From positions 1 to 23,627 of the forward strand of contig JBAWAP010000010.1 of NCBI GenBank assembly GCA_049589355.1: a stretch of 23,627 nt of DNA. The letters run 5' to 3'. Every line of letters begins with the position of its first letter. The first letter of the stretch is position 1. Of this stretch, positions 1-5,970 are shown in pieces. Under the pieces are notes generated by a model. The model saw only the letters and a program-made list of their open reading frames with translations. It was not told where the DNA came from and made no database searches. A program made the translations under genes and the position numbers. This DNA is from JBAWAP01 sp049589355. GTDB taxonomy: Bacteria; Chloroflexota; Anaerolineae; VGOG01.

Positions 1-38
1 GATCAGAACTGTGTGGTTCGAGTAAGGCAAGGTGGGAA

Positions 39-162
39 AACAAAAACGCCTCGGGCTATCCGGGATATGGCCCCAATGGGCATTGAACCACCCGGCCCGC
101 AGCGGGGGGACCGCCGCTTTTTCGCCCGAGGGAAACGGTACGTCAATGCGCCCGTTTTTGTT
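39..162. other. Nested inverted-repeat structure (possible structured RNA or element end)
   Basis: Four pairings nest inside about 124 bases: aacaaaaacg (39-48) with cgtttttgtt (153-162); cctcgggc (49-56) with gcccgagg (124-131); ccggg (60-64) with cccgg (91-95), enclosing gccc/gggc (70-73/78-81); and agcgg (101-105) with ccgct (114-118). The two outer 5' arms are directly adjacent. No protein-coding reading is convincing here. It could be a cis-regulatory or non-coding RNA, a bidirectional terminator of an upstream operon, or the end of a mobile element. I do not recognise a named riboswitch or ribozyme consensus. The pairing is visible in the sequence; any function is inference. Confidence 0.35.
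101..122 (+). terminator. Possible weak intrinsic terminator
   Basis: A short GC hairpin (agcgg 101-105 / ccgct 114-118) runs directly into a five-T tract (118-122). It could terminate whatever operon lies upstream of the window. The stem is short, and the hairpin is also part of the larger nested structure at 39-162, so the terminator reading is tentative. Confidence 0.22.
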
Positions 163-202
163 CACGTACATTATAGCCCATAAGAGGGTAAATGTCAAAT
201 GA

Positions 203-322
203 GCCACCCAGATTGGGAACTTGACTGTTGAAGTGGCGGAGGCTATACTATACACGATCCGTCCCCGTTATCGCGCGGGCGTGATTGAGCACAGGGCGCG
301 GTTGCAGGAGGTGAAGGAATGA
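203..322 (+). pseudogene. C-terminal remnant of an unidentified gene
   Basis: An open frame with no convincing start ends at TGA 320-322. Its last ~30 codons are charged and protein-like (IRPRYRAGVIEHRARLQEVK). The stop overlaps the ATG at 319 as ATGA, the same coupled junction seen between real genes in this window, which suggests the relic end of an operon gene. The family is not recognised. It may also be chance coding: the frame is short, and the promoter-like hexamers at 221-249 lie inside it. Confidence 0.22.
221..249 (+). promoter_or_regulatory. Sigma-70-like promoter match
   Basis: TTGACT (221-226) and TATACT (244-249) are separated by exactly 17 bases, each matching the -35/-10 consensus at 5 of 6 positions. 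Transcription would start near 256 and run into the small frame at 319 and the truncated wzt copy at 446. The match overlaps a possible gene remnant, so it may be fortuitous or a promoter born within decayed sequence. Confidence 0.4.
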
Positions 323-417
323 CGTTACTGGTAGTTGATTACGCGAGCGTATCGAGTTTGGGACATGGAAGCCTGCTGACAGGCCCAATCGCCTCTCGCT
401 GGCTTCAGTGTGTTTGA
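319..417 (+). CDS. Possible 32-residue small protein or broken N-terminus
   Basis: An ATG at 319 is preceded by a strong Shine-Dalgarno (gcaggaggtgaagga) and overlaps the stop of the preceding remnant as ATGA. The frame closes after 32 codons at TGA 415-417. The product begins MTLLVVDYASVSSLGHGSLL and resembles no family I know. Because the surrounding 1.4 kb is full of gene fragments, this is more likely the first codons of a lost gene with a good ribosome site than a functional micro-protein. Confidence 0.22.
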   Translation: MTLLVVDYASVSSLGHGSLLTGPIASRWLQCV

Positions 418-445
418 GTATTGAGACCGCGTGGGGAGCATCTGA

Positions 446-1051
446 TTGTACGTGAGCACCGTCATCTCCGTTGAAAACGTCAGCAAATACTACCGCCTGG
501 GGCTCATCGGCGGGGGGACGCTGCACGATGACTTCGAGCGCTGGTGGGCGAAGGTGCGCGGCAAGCCCGACCCGCTGCTCAAGATCGGCCAGGAAGACCA
601 CGGCCACCGGCAGGGCGAGCACATCTGGGCGTTGCGGGACGTGAGCTTCCAGGTGCAGCAAGGCGAAGTGCTGGGTATCATCGGCCGCAACGGCGCGGGC
701 AAAAGCACTCTGCTCAAGATCCTATCCCGCGTTACGGCTCCCACCTCGGGCCAGGTCAAGGTCAAGGGGCGGGTGGCCAGCCTGCTGGAGGTGGGCACCG
801 GCTTCCACCCGGAACTAACCGGGCGGGAGAACATCTACCTGAACGGCGCCATCCTGGGCATGAAGAAGGCGGAGATTGAGCGCAAGTTTGACGAGATCGT
901 GGCCTTTGCCGAGATAGAGAAGTTCATGGACACGCCGGTGAAGCGCTACTCCAGCGGCATGTACGTGCGCCTGGCCTTCGCGGTGGCCGCCCACCTGGAG
1001 CCGGAGATCCTGCTGGTGGACGAGGTGCTGGCGGTGGGGGATGCGGCGTGA
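446..1051 (+). pseudogene. Truncated ABC transporter ATPase (Wzt-like), first copy
   Basis: This encodes the first ~200 residues of a polysaccharide-export ABC ATPase. Walker A (GRNGAGKST), the signature (YSSGMYVRLAFA) and Walker B (ILLVDEV) are present, but the frame stops at GDAA, so the H-loop/switch histidine and the whole C-terminal substrate-recognition domain are missing. It is nearly identical to the intact copy at 2571: I count about four amino-acid differences from VENVSK to GDAA. The start could be TTG 446 (GGAG about 8 bases upstream) or GTG 452, which aligns with the intact gene's ATG. Just after the break the DNA switches to the tail of the PIN-like gene. Without the H-loop it should not hydrolyse ATP normally, so I treat it as a pseudogene. 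Confidence 0.85.
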
Positions 1052-1053
1052 TT

Positions 1054-1133
1054 TTCGACTGCCATACGATCGAGTTACCTTACCCTGGGTGCTACGTCCT
1101 GAGGAGATCTTGCCATCAAATGAGAATAGGTAG
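1054..1133 (+). pseudogene. Detached C-terminal fragment of a PIN-like gene
   Basis: Translation from 1054 gives RLPYDRVTLPWVLRPEEILP before a TAG at 1131-1133. This closely matches the last ~26 codons of the gene at 1809-2363 (RPPYDRVTLPQVLRPEAILP). DNA identity is obvious over about 60 bases (1055-1115 against 2279-2341). There is no start codon, and it lies out of frame with the truncated wzt that it abuts. It is the scar of a deletion or recombination between paralogous copies of the wzt and PIN-like genes. Confidence 0.8.
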
Positions 1134-1139
1134 ATAGCG

Positions 1140-1253
1140 TTGAAAGTCCTCCACGTCGTCTGGGCCCGGCCCAACTTCACGAAGGTCGCCCCCATCATGC
1201 GCGAGATGGCTTATCTTGAGCAGGGAAGCAGAGGAGCAGCGGCGCGGAGGTGA
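1140..1253 (+). pseudogene. N-terminal fragment of UDP-GlcNAc 2-epimerase (WecB-like)
   Basis: A TTG at 1140 opens 37 codons beginning MKVLHVVWARPNFTKVAPIM. This is the canonical first strand and loop of non-hydrolysing UDP-N-acetylglucosamine 2-epimerases (typically G-[AT]-RP-x-x-K-x-APIM). Homology is lost after about 28 residues and the frame ends at TGA 1251-1253, whereas the family is roughly 360-380 residues long. The usual G before ARP is W here. It starts 6 bases after the PIN-like tail fragment. Such an epimerase would supply ManNAc-type precursors, which fits the neuA/neuB genes downstream, but this copy cannot function. Confidence 0.75.
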
Positions 1254-1342
1254 GCGAATGAACCCTCCCCCGCACCGTCGCCCCTCCGCACCTCCTCCGC
1301 CCCGTTGGGAGTGGGCTCCGGCGGCCACGCGGAGCAGACGGC

Positions 1343-1403
1343 GCCCTGTGGAATAGGCCTCTTCTACAGAGTCTGAGTTGGAATATGACGTATTCCACAG
1401 GGC
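1343..1403. repeat. 13-bp perfect inverted repeat with 35-bp loop
   Basis: gccctgtggaata (1343-1355) is the exact reverse complement of tattccacagggc (1391-1403). The loop contains a smaller gaata/tattc pairing (1381-1385/1391-1395), so two hairpins compete. It lies in the gap between the epimerase fragment and the gene at 1469. It could be a miniature-element end, an operator-like palindrome or an RNA hairpin. No T-run follows either arm, so it is not a classical terminator. The rest of 1254-1468 is C-rich with no gene that I can support. Confidence 0.6.
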
Positions 1404-1468
1404 TGGCCTTTGAGTCGGTGCAGGAGGAGACGGGTGGGCGAGTACAAACATTGGTCAGGAGGTGAGTT

Positions 1469-1840
1469 ATGAGTCGAGCAGTATGGCCTATGCCGGTCAG
1501 CGTGGAGCAGATCGCTGTAGTTGTGCAACGGATGAGCCCGGAGGAGCGGCGACGGTTGCTCGAGCTGGTGCCAGAATTGCGCCAAGAGACCACGCAGGCG
1601 CCGTCTCGAACGCCCGGTGAGATTCATGCTGCTGTAGAGCGAGTGCGGACGGAAGTGATGCAGGCGCTGAACGGCCAACTTCTATCGCCTGCTGAGCCCT
1701 TCCTGGGTGATCTGACACTGGGGCAGTATATGGATCTACCGGATGAGGATCGAGCCCGGCTGTGGGACGAATGGGCTGAAATAGACCTGGAAGAGCTTGA
1801 GGAGCTCGATGTCCGACCTGACGCGGTGTCTGCTGGATAA
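1469..1840 (+). CDS. Small acidic protein of unknown function (possible antitoxin-like partner)
   Basis: A 123-residue protein with a very good ribosome site (aggaggtga, 7-8 bases before ATG 1469). It is helix-rich and acidic: residues ~10-35 include SPEERRRLLELVPEL, and the C-terminus is DLEELEELDV. It contains no signal peptide or membrane segment. Its last 32 bases overlap the next gene, implying translational coupling. I do not recognise a named domain. The pairing of a small helical protein with a downstream PIN-like protein resembles VapBC-type modules, but that is inferred from layout only. It has no evident role in glycan synthesis and looks like a passenger within the locus. Confidence 0.7.
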   Translation: MSRAVWPMPVSVEQIAVVVQRMSPEERRRLLELVPELRQETTQAPSRTPGEIHAAVERVRTEVMQALNGQLLSPAEPFLGDLTLGQYMDLPDEDRARLWDEWAEIDLEELEELDVRPDAVSAG

Positions 1841-2363
1841 GGTTACCGCTCGACGCATGGTGGAAGGCCTGCTGGGGCTGGCCGAGGGGCGAGAGCTCAA
1901 CGAGGAGGAGTTGCTCGCACTCGATCTCTATGAGCGAGCCAGTGCTCAGGGAATTCGGCTGTTCATTGTACTGCCGAGTGAGAACGTGTTGCGACGCCTG
2001 GCGAGTTTACCTCGCTATTCGGCTGTCGTTCAACTATTCCTTAACCGCACAGAGGCCGCACTACCTGCACGGTACTTCAAGCGATGGACACGGCGGCTGC
2101 GTGACTATTTTACCCGGGAAGATGCGGCTGTTTTGGCCCTGGCCACTTTTGGCACGAGCAAAGACACAGATGTGTTGGGTATGCACTTCGTGGCGACGTT
2201 CGATCAGCCGCTGATCAATCAGTGGTTGCTTCAACAGGACGAAATTGAGGGGCGATTGGATGCAATGCGGCATGACCTTCGACCGCCATACGATCGAGTT
2301 ACCTTACCCCAGGTGCTGCGCCCTGAGGCGATCTTGCCATCGGGTGAAGAAGAAAATCAGTGA
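1809..2363 (+). CDS. Putative PIN-like domain protein
   Basis: About 184 residues from ATG 1809, which has gaggagc just upstream; TTG 1797 in the same frame would add four residues. PIN-like features are an early LLD (first acidic residue), a middle NVLRRL segment, then FTREDAAVLALATFGT and MHFVATFDQPLI, resembling the acidic helix and the TFD strand of PIN-family ribonucleases. The order of acidic residues is right, but I cannot confirm the fold. It is coupled to the upstream small gene by overlap, so a toxin-antitoxin-like role is plausible. A second copy of its 3' end survives at 1054-1133, so this module has been duplicated together with wzt. Confidence 0.6.
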   Translation: MSDLTRCLLDKVTARRMVEGLLGLAEGRELNEEELLALDLYERASAQGIRLFIVLPSENVLRRLASLPRYSAVVQLFLNRTEAALPARYFKRWTRRLRDYFTREDAAVLALATFGTSKDTDVLGMHFVATFDQPLINQWLLQQDEIEGRLDAMRHDLRPPYDRVTLPQVLRPEAILPSGEEENQ

Positions 2364-2366
2364 AAA

Positions 2367-2390
2367 CCTGTCCTGAGCTCAGTCGAAGGA
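2367..2390. repeat. Dispersed repeat, tcctgagctcagtcgaagga type
   Basis: cctgtcctgagctcagtcga continues to agga at 2390. It contains the palindromic core gagctc and is the familiar type of interspersed intergenic repeat (variants of CCTGAGC...GTCGAAGG) found in many environmental bacterial genomes. Recognition is from memory of the motif; copy number elsewhere in the genome cannot be seen here. Confidence 0.5.
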
Positions 2391-2570
2391 TTCGTGTAAT
2401 TCATGGCAAAGGACGTTAGTGTAATTCGTGGCGAAAGAAGATGATGCAGGTAGGAGGAGACCAGCCACGAGTTTCACCAATTGCCCGAAGAAAAGAAGAT
2501 AAATTAGTGAAATTCGTGTAATTCGTGGCAAAAACATTTCGAGAAATTCGTGTCAATTCGTGGCAAAAAC
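2391..2570. repeat. Cluster of aattcgtggcaaa repeat units
   Basis: Degenerate units of (agtgaaattc)gtgtaattcgtggcaaa recur at 2391-2410, 2419-2436, 2506-2535 and 2541-2570, separated by unrelated A-rich sequence. The last unit ends exactly at the ATG of the intact wzt gene, so the repeat replaces its leader and leaves no recognisable Shine-Dalgarno. A related piece (atttcgtggcaa) occurs near 21599-21611. Repeats of this type are common between genes in some environmental genomes; their origin here is unknown. Confidence 0.65.
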
Positions 2571-3851
2571 ATGAGTGACATCGCCATTCGCGTCGAGAAC
2601 GTAAGCAAATACTACCGCCTGGGGCTGATCGGCGGGGGGACGCTGCACGATGACTTCGAGCGCTGGTGGGCCAAGGTGCGTGGCAAGCCCGACCCACTGC
2701 TCAAGATTGGCCAGGAGGACCACGGCCACCGGCAGGGCGAGTACATCTGGGCGCTGCGGGACGTGAGCTTTGAGGTGCAGCAAGGCGAAGTGCTGGGCAT
2801 CATCGGCCGCAACGGAGCGGGCAAAAGCACCCTGCTCAAGATCCTTTCGCGCGTCACGGCCCCCACCTCGGGCCAGGTCAAGATCAAGGGCCGCGTGGCC
2901 AGCCTGCTGGAGGTGGGCACCGGCTTCCACCCCGAGCTGACGGGGCGGGAGAACATCTACCTGAACGGCGCTATCCTGGGGATGAAGAAGGCGGAGATCG
3001 AGCGCAAGTTTGACGAGATCGTGGCCTTCGCCGAGATCGAGAAGTTCATAGACACGCCGGTGAAGCGCTACTCCAGCGGCATGTACGTGCGCCTGGCCTT
3101 CGCCGTGGCCGCCCACCTGGAGCCGGAGATCCTGCTGGTGGACGAGGTGCTGGCGGTGGGGGATGCGGCCTTCCAGAAGAAGTGCCTGGGGAAAATGGAG
3201 GAAGTGGGACGGCAGGGACGGACTGTCCTGTTTGTTAGTCACAATATGAGCGCGATCACTCGTCTTTGCCCTCAATCTATATGGCTGGAAAATGGGAGGA
3301 TTAAAGATATTCTTCCTTCTGGACAGGCAGTTGCTGCTTACCTGGCAGATGGTGCACGAGAACAGCCCGAAGTCTTTTTCCCAGGAGATATGAATAAAGA
3401 GGCACAGTACCTGGCCATCCGAGTGCTTAATGGCCAGTACGTCCCCTCTGCCAAGATCAGCTGTGATGAATCGTTTTCAATCCAGCTTAGCTATGTCATT
3501 CGAAAGAGAGATGCTGGCGTATATTTCGCTTTCTACTTACAAAACGTCGAAGGATTGCGAGTGATTTTCTCCGATAGTCGCGATGACACTTCGATGGGTC
3601 CGTTGGTTCCAGGCGTGTACCAATCCACCATAGAAATCCCCCCTCGGCTTCTAGCACCTGGTAGATACTTTGTTACTGCAGGCATAGCTACAGGGAACGG
3701 TTCGATAATGTTAGATCACCAGCCGCAGGTATGTGGTTTTTCCTTACATGATGTGACTTCCGTTCGGGGAGACAACCGGCCAGGATTGTTGGGAATCATG
3801 TTGAAGTGGGATACTCGTGAGTATTCCTTACCCACCGACGGAGAAAGCTAG
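2571..3851 (+). CDS. wzt: Polysaccharide ABC exporter ATPase, full length (Wzt)
   Basis: A 426-residue ATPase that would energise export of a completed glycan across the inner membrane with a Wzm permease. Walker A is at 79-87 (GRNGAGKST), the signature at 167 onward (YSSGM), Walker B with D191-E192, and the H-loop His at 224. The C-terminal ~150 residues form a beta-rich Wzt_C-type domain, which in characterised systems binds the chemically capped end of the chain. I start at ATG 2571 (MSDIAIRVENV); GTG 2550 lies inside the repeat and would add seven unlikely residues. Codon use shifts visibly to more AT-rich after ~3230, where the conserved ATPase part gives way to the variable C-terminal part, consistent with cassette exchange. 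The cognate wzm is not in the window. Confidence 0.93.
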   Translation: MSDIAIRVENVSKYYRLGLIGGGTLHDDFERWWAKVRGKPDPLLKIGQEDHGHRQGEYIWALRDVSFEVQQGEVLGIIGRNGAGKSTLLKILSRVTAPTSGQVKIKGRVASLLEVGTGFHPELTGRENIYLNGAILGMKKAEIERKFDEIVAFAEIEKFIDTPVKRYSSGMYVRLAFAVAAHLEPEILLVDEVLAVGDAAFQKKCLGKMEEVGRQGRTVLFVSHNMSAITRLCPQSIWLENGRIKDILPSGQAVAAYLADGAREQPEVFFPGDMNKEAQYLAIRVLNGQYVPSAKISCDESFSIQLSYVIRKRDAGVYFAFYLQNVEGLRVIFSDSRDDTSMGPLVPGVYQSTIEIPPRLLAPGRYFVTAGIATGNGSIMLDHQPQVCGFSLHDVTSVRGDNRPGLLGIMLKWDTREYSLPTDGES

Positions 3852-3855
3852 TCTT

Positions 3856-5970
3856 ATGGCTCAGCCCAACGAGTTGGAGTACGTTTCTTGTGACATATGT
3901 GGGTCCGATGATTGGGAGATCCTCTTTGAGAGAGGTCGCAATCAAGAGCATGTCATTAATGTCGTATGTCGCCAATGCGGTTTGGTATTTGTCAATCCCC
4001 GCAAACAGAGGAGTGAAATTGTTGAGAATTACACAAATGGAACATTCTCCCTTATCGCCAGGGGGGCCCCGCAACCATCCCTAGCGAAGGTATACGAATC
4101 TGAGCAATACTTTCGTATACTGTACACGTGTCTTGGTTTGCGGAACACCGTTCCAGGTAAATTGCTCGAAATAGGATGTGGTATTGGCAGTTTTCTCTAT
4201 CTGATGCGTGGTGCAGGATGGAAAGTTCAGGGGATTGAACCCGATGCTAACTACGCATATGCCGGCCAGAATGAGTATGACATCCCAATTGCAGCTCATT
4301 TGTTTGAGAATACCGATTTCGAACCGGGGAGTTTTGATTTGGTGGCCATGTTCCACGTGATCGAGCATCTGAGTTCCCCACGCGAAACGCTGGCTCGGAT
4401 CAGGCATATACTGAAACCGGGCGGTATTCTCTTCTTGGAAAGCCCGTGTATTGAGCATCCATATAGTGGCAATCTTGAATATTTCTTCTGGAGCGCTCAT
4501 TTGTTTAGCTTCTCTCGCTCCACCCTAAATGGGCTACTTCAACTCGTCGGATTTACCCCACTCCATTTTGGGTACAGGGGCGATTTCCTTTGGGTGATTG
4601 CACAGCGGGTTGAAGCCGAAAGCTCTATTGAGGTTTCCTACCCTCTTGACGACCCAAAGCTGGTTATTCGCACGACATTACAGAGTGGTCGGGAATTCAC
4701 TCGCCGACAATTATTGAATGCTCGATCTCATACGCTAGGGAGTACCGCGGCACTGCTTTGTAGAGCAATCACCACACTTCGTGAGCGACCTGAAGTCTTC
4801 GTTCCAGCCGTCACGCGAAGGATGCGATCTAAAATAGCGAGGCTAGAGCGGCAGGTCCCTCCTTGGATGCCTGGAATCGGAAAACGCAAGAGAATAGTCC
4901 ATTTTGGTCTGCATTCCCCAGGTAACGCAGGTGATACAGTGTTATTTAAGGCCGTGCGGGATCTGTTTGATGAGGTCAATGGCAAATATACCTGGACTCT
5001 AGAATCCTTGTGGGCAAAAGTGAGTGAAGAAACGGTACGGCGCATCAATGCCGAAGCTGATGCGATCGTTATTGGTGGAGGAGGAGTATTGCTGAAAGAT
5101 ACAAATCCCAACCAAAACTCGGGATGGCAATGGAACTGCTCTGTTGAAAACCTAGCAAGGATCGAGAAGTCGCTAATTGTGTTTGCCATTGGCTATAATC
5201 GTTTTCCAGGCCAAGAGGACTTTGACCCCATCTTTCGGACCCATATCACTGAGATGGTCCAACGCAGTGTCTTCTTCGGATTGCGCAACAGAATGAGCAT
5301 TCGTGCCGTAGCTGAGTACTTGCCGGAGCATCTGCGACCCAGACTCCGATTCCAGCCATGTCCCACCACATTGCTCTCGTACATATATCCCTCTGCGAAA
5401 CCTCTACATCGTTCCTTACAGGATAGACGCTTGGCACTAAATGTAGCATTTGACCGACACCGTTTGCGGTATGGCCGAGATGAGTATGAGATTCTGGCTG
5501 CTATTGCACGAGCGATGAAATGGGCCAACAAGCAAGGATGGGCCATCAGTCTGGCTATTCACTCACGTGGCGATGCGAATATCATTCCATACCTTGTCCG
5601 TGAAAGAGTGGACTTTACGGAGGCTTGCCTGGAGAGTGTCCCAGCGCTGGAGGTGGTCGATTTCTATCGGCAGGTTCCGCTTACAGTCGGTATGAGGGAG
5701 CATAGCCAATTGATCCCCTTCGGTGTGCAGAATGCGATTATCTCGCTAATCTCTCATCCTAAGCTCGGTTACTTTCTGGAAGACATAGGGCATCCTGAAT
5801 GGGGCATTGATTTGCGGAAGGGGCAGGTAGAGAAAGAGCTCATCGATAAGATTGAGCAGTATGGCATGGACTGCTATGGCGAGGTCATTTACGAGATAGT
5901 AGAAGCTCAAAGCAAGTTGATGGTTTTAACCATGAAAAACCTGGAGATTATTCGAGGTGCAATTTTATGA
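3856..5970 (+). CDS. Methyltransferase - polysaccharide pyruvyl transferase fusion
   Basis: A 704-residue two-enzyme protein. Residues 1-50 hold four zinc-ligand-like cysteines (C12, C15, C38, C41). Residues ~100-250 are a class I SAM-dependent methyltransferase (LLEIGCGIG at 103-111, MFHVIEH at 165-171, LKPGGILF at 186-193). Residues ~345-690 match the polysaccharide pyruvyl transferase family (GLHSPGNAGDTVLF at 351-364, IVIGGGGVLL near 404-413, and REHSQLIPFGV late in the domain). Together they could add a methyl group and a pyruvyl ketal to the same repeat unit. ATG 3856 gives a natural start just after the wzt stop; an in-frame GTG at 3817 would overlap wzt. The stop overlaps the next ATG (ATGA). 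The pyruvyl assignment is good at family level; the substrate is unknown. Confidence 0.85.
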   Translation: MAQPNELEYVSCDICGSDDWEILFERGRNQEHVINVVCRQCGLVFVNPRKQRSEIVENYTNGTFSLIARGAPQPSLAKVYESEQYFRILYTCLGLRNTVPGKLLEIGCGIGSFLYLMRGAGWKVQGIEPDANYAYAGQNEYDIPIAAHLFENTDFEPGSFDLVAMFHVIEHLSSPRETLARIRHILKPGGILFLESPCIEHPYSGNLEYFFWSAHLFSFSRSTLNGLLQLVGFTPLHFGYRGDFLWVIAQRVEAESSIEVSYPLDDPKLVIRTTLQSGREFTRRQLLNARSHTLGSTAALLCRAITTLRERPEVFVPAVTRRMRSKIARLERQVPPWMPGIGKRKRIVHFGLHSPGNAGDTVLFKAVRDLFDEVNGKYTWTLESLWAKVSEETVRRINAEADAIVIGGGGVLLKDTNPNQNSGWQWNCSVENLARIEKSLIVFAIGYNRFPGQEDFDPIFRTHITEMVQRSVFFGLRNRMSIRAVAEYLPEHLRPRLRFQPCPTTLLSYIYPSAKPLHRSLQDRRLALNVAFDRHRLRYGRDEYEILAAIARAMKWANKQGWAISLAIHSRGDANIIPYLVRERVDFTEACLESVPALEVVDFYRQVPLTVGMREHSQLIPFGVQNAIISLISHPKLGYFLEDIGHPEWGIDLRKGQVEKELIDKIEQYGMDCYGEVIYEIVEAQSKLMVLTMKNLEIIRGAIL

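Noticed and set aside
1195..1593. Minus-strand open frames in the C-rich stretch around 1195-1678
   Set aside because: Arg/Pro/Ser-rich translations without family features; they arise from the C-rich spacer and the antisense of the 1469 gene.
2367..2570. CRISPR array
   Set aside because: Units are degenerate, unevenly spaced, partly adjacent and lack unique spacers of constant length.
2553..3275. 240-codon open frame on the minus strand over wzt
   Set aside because: It mirrors the GC-rich wzt coding sequence, is repeated opposite the truncated copy, has low-complexity His/Gln/Ala composition and matches no family.
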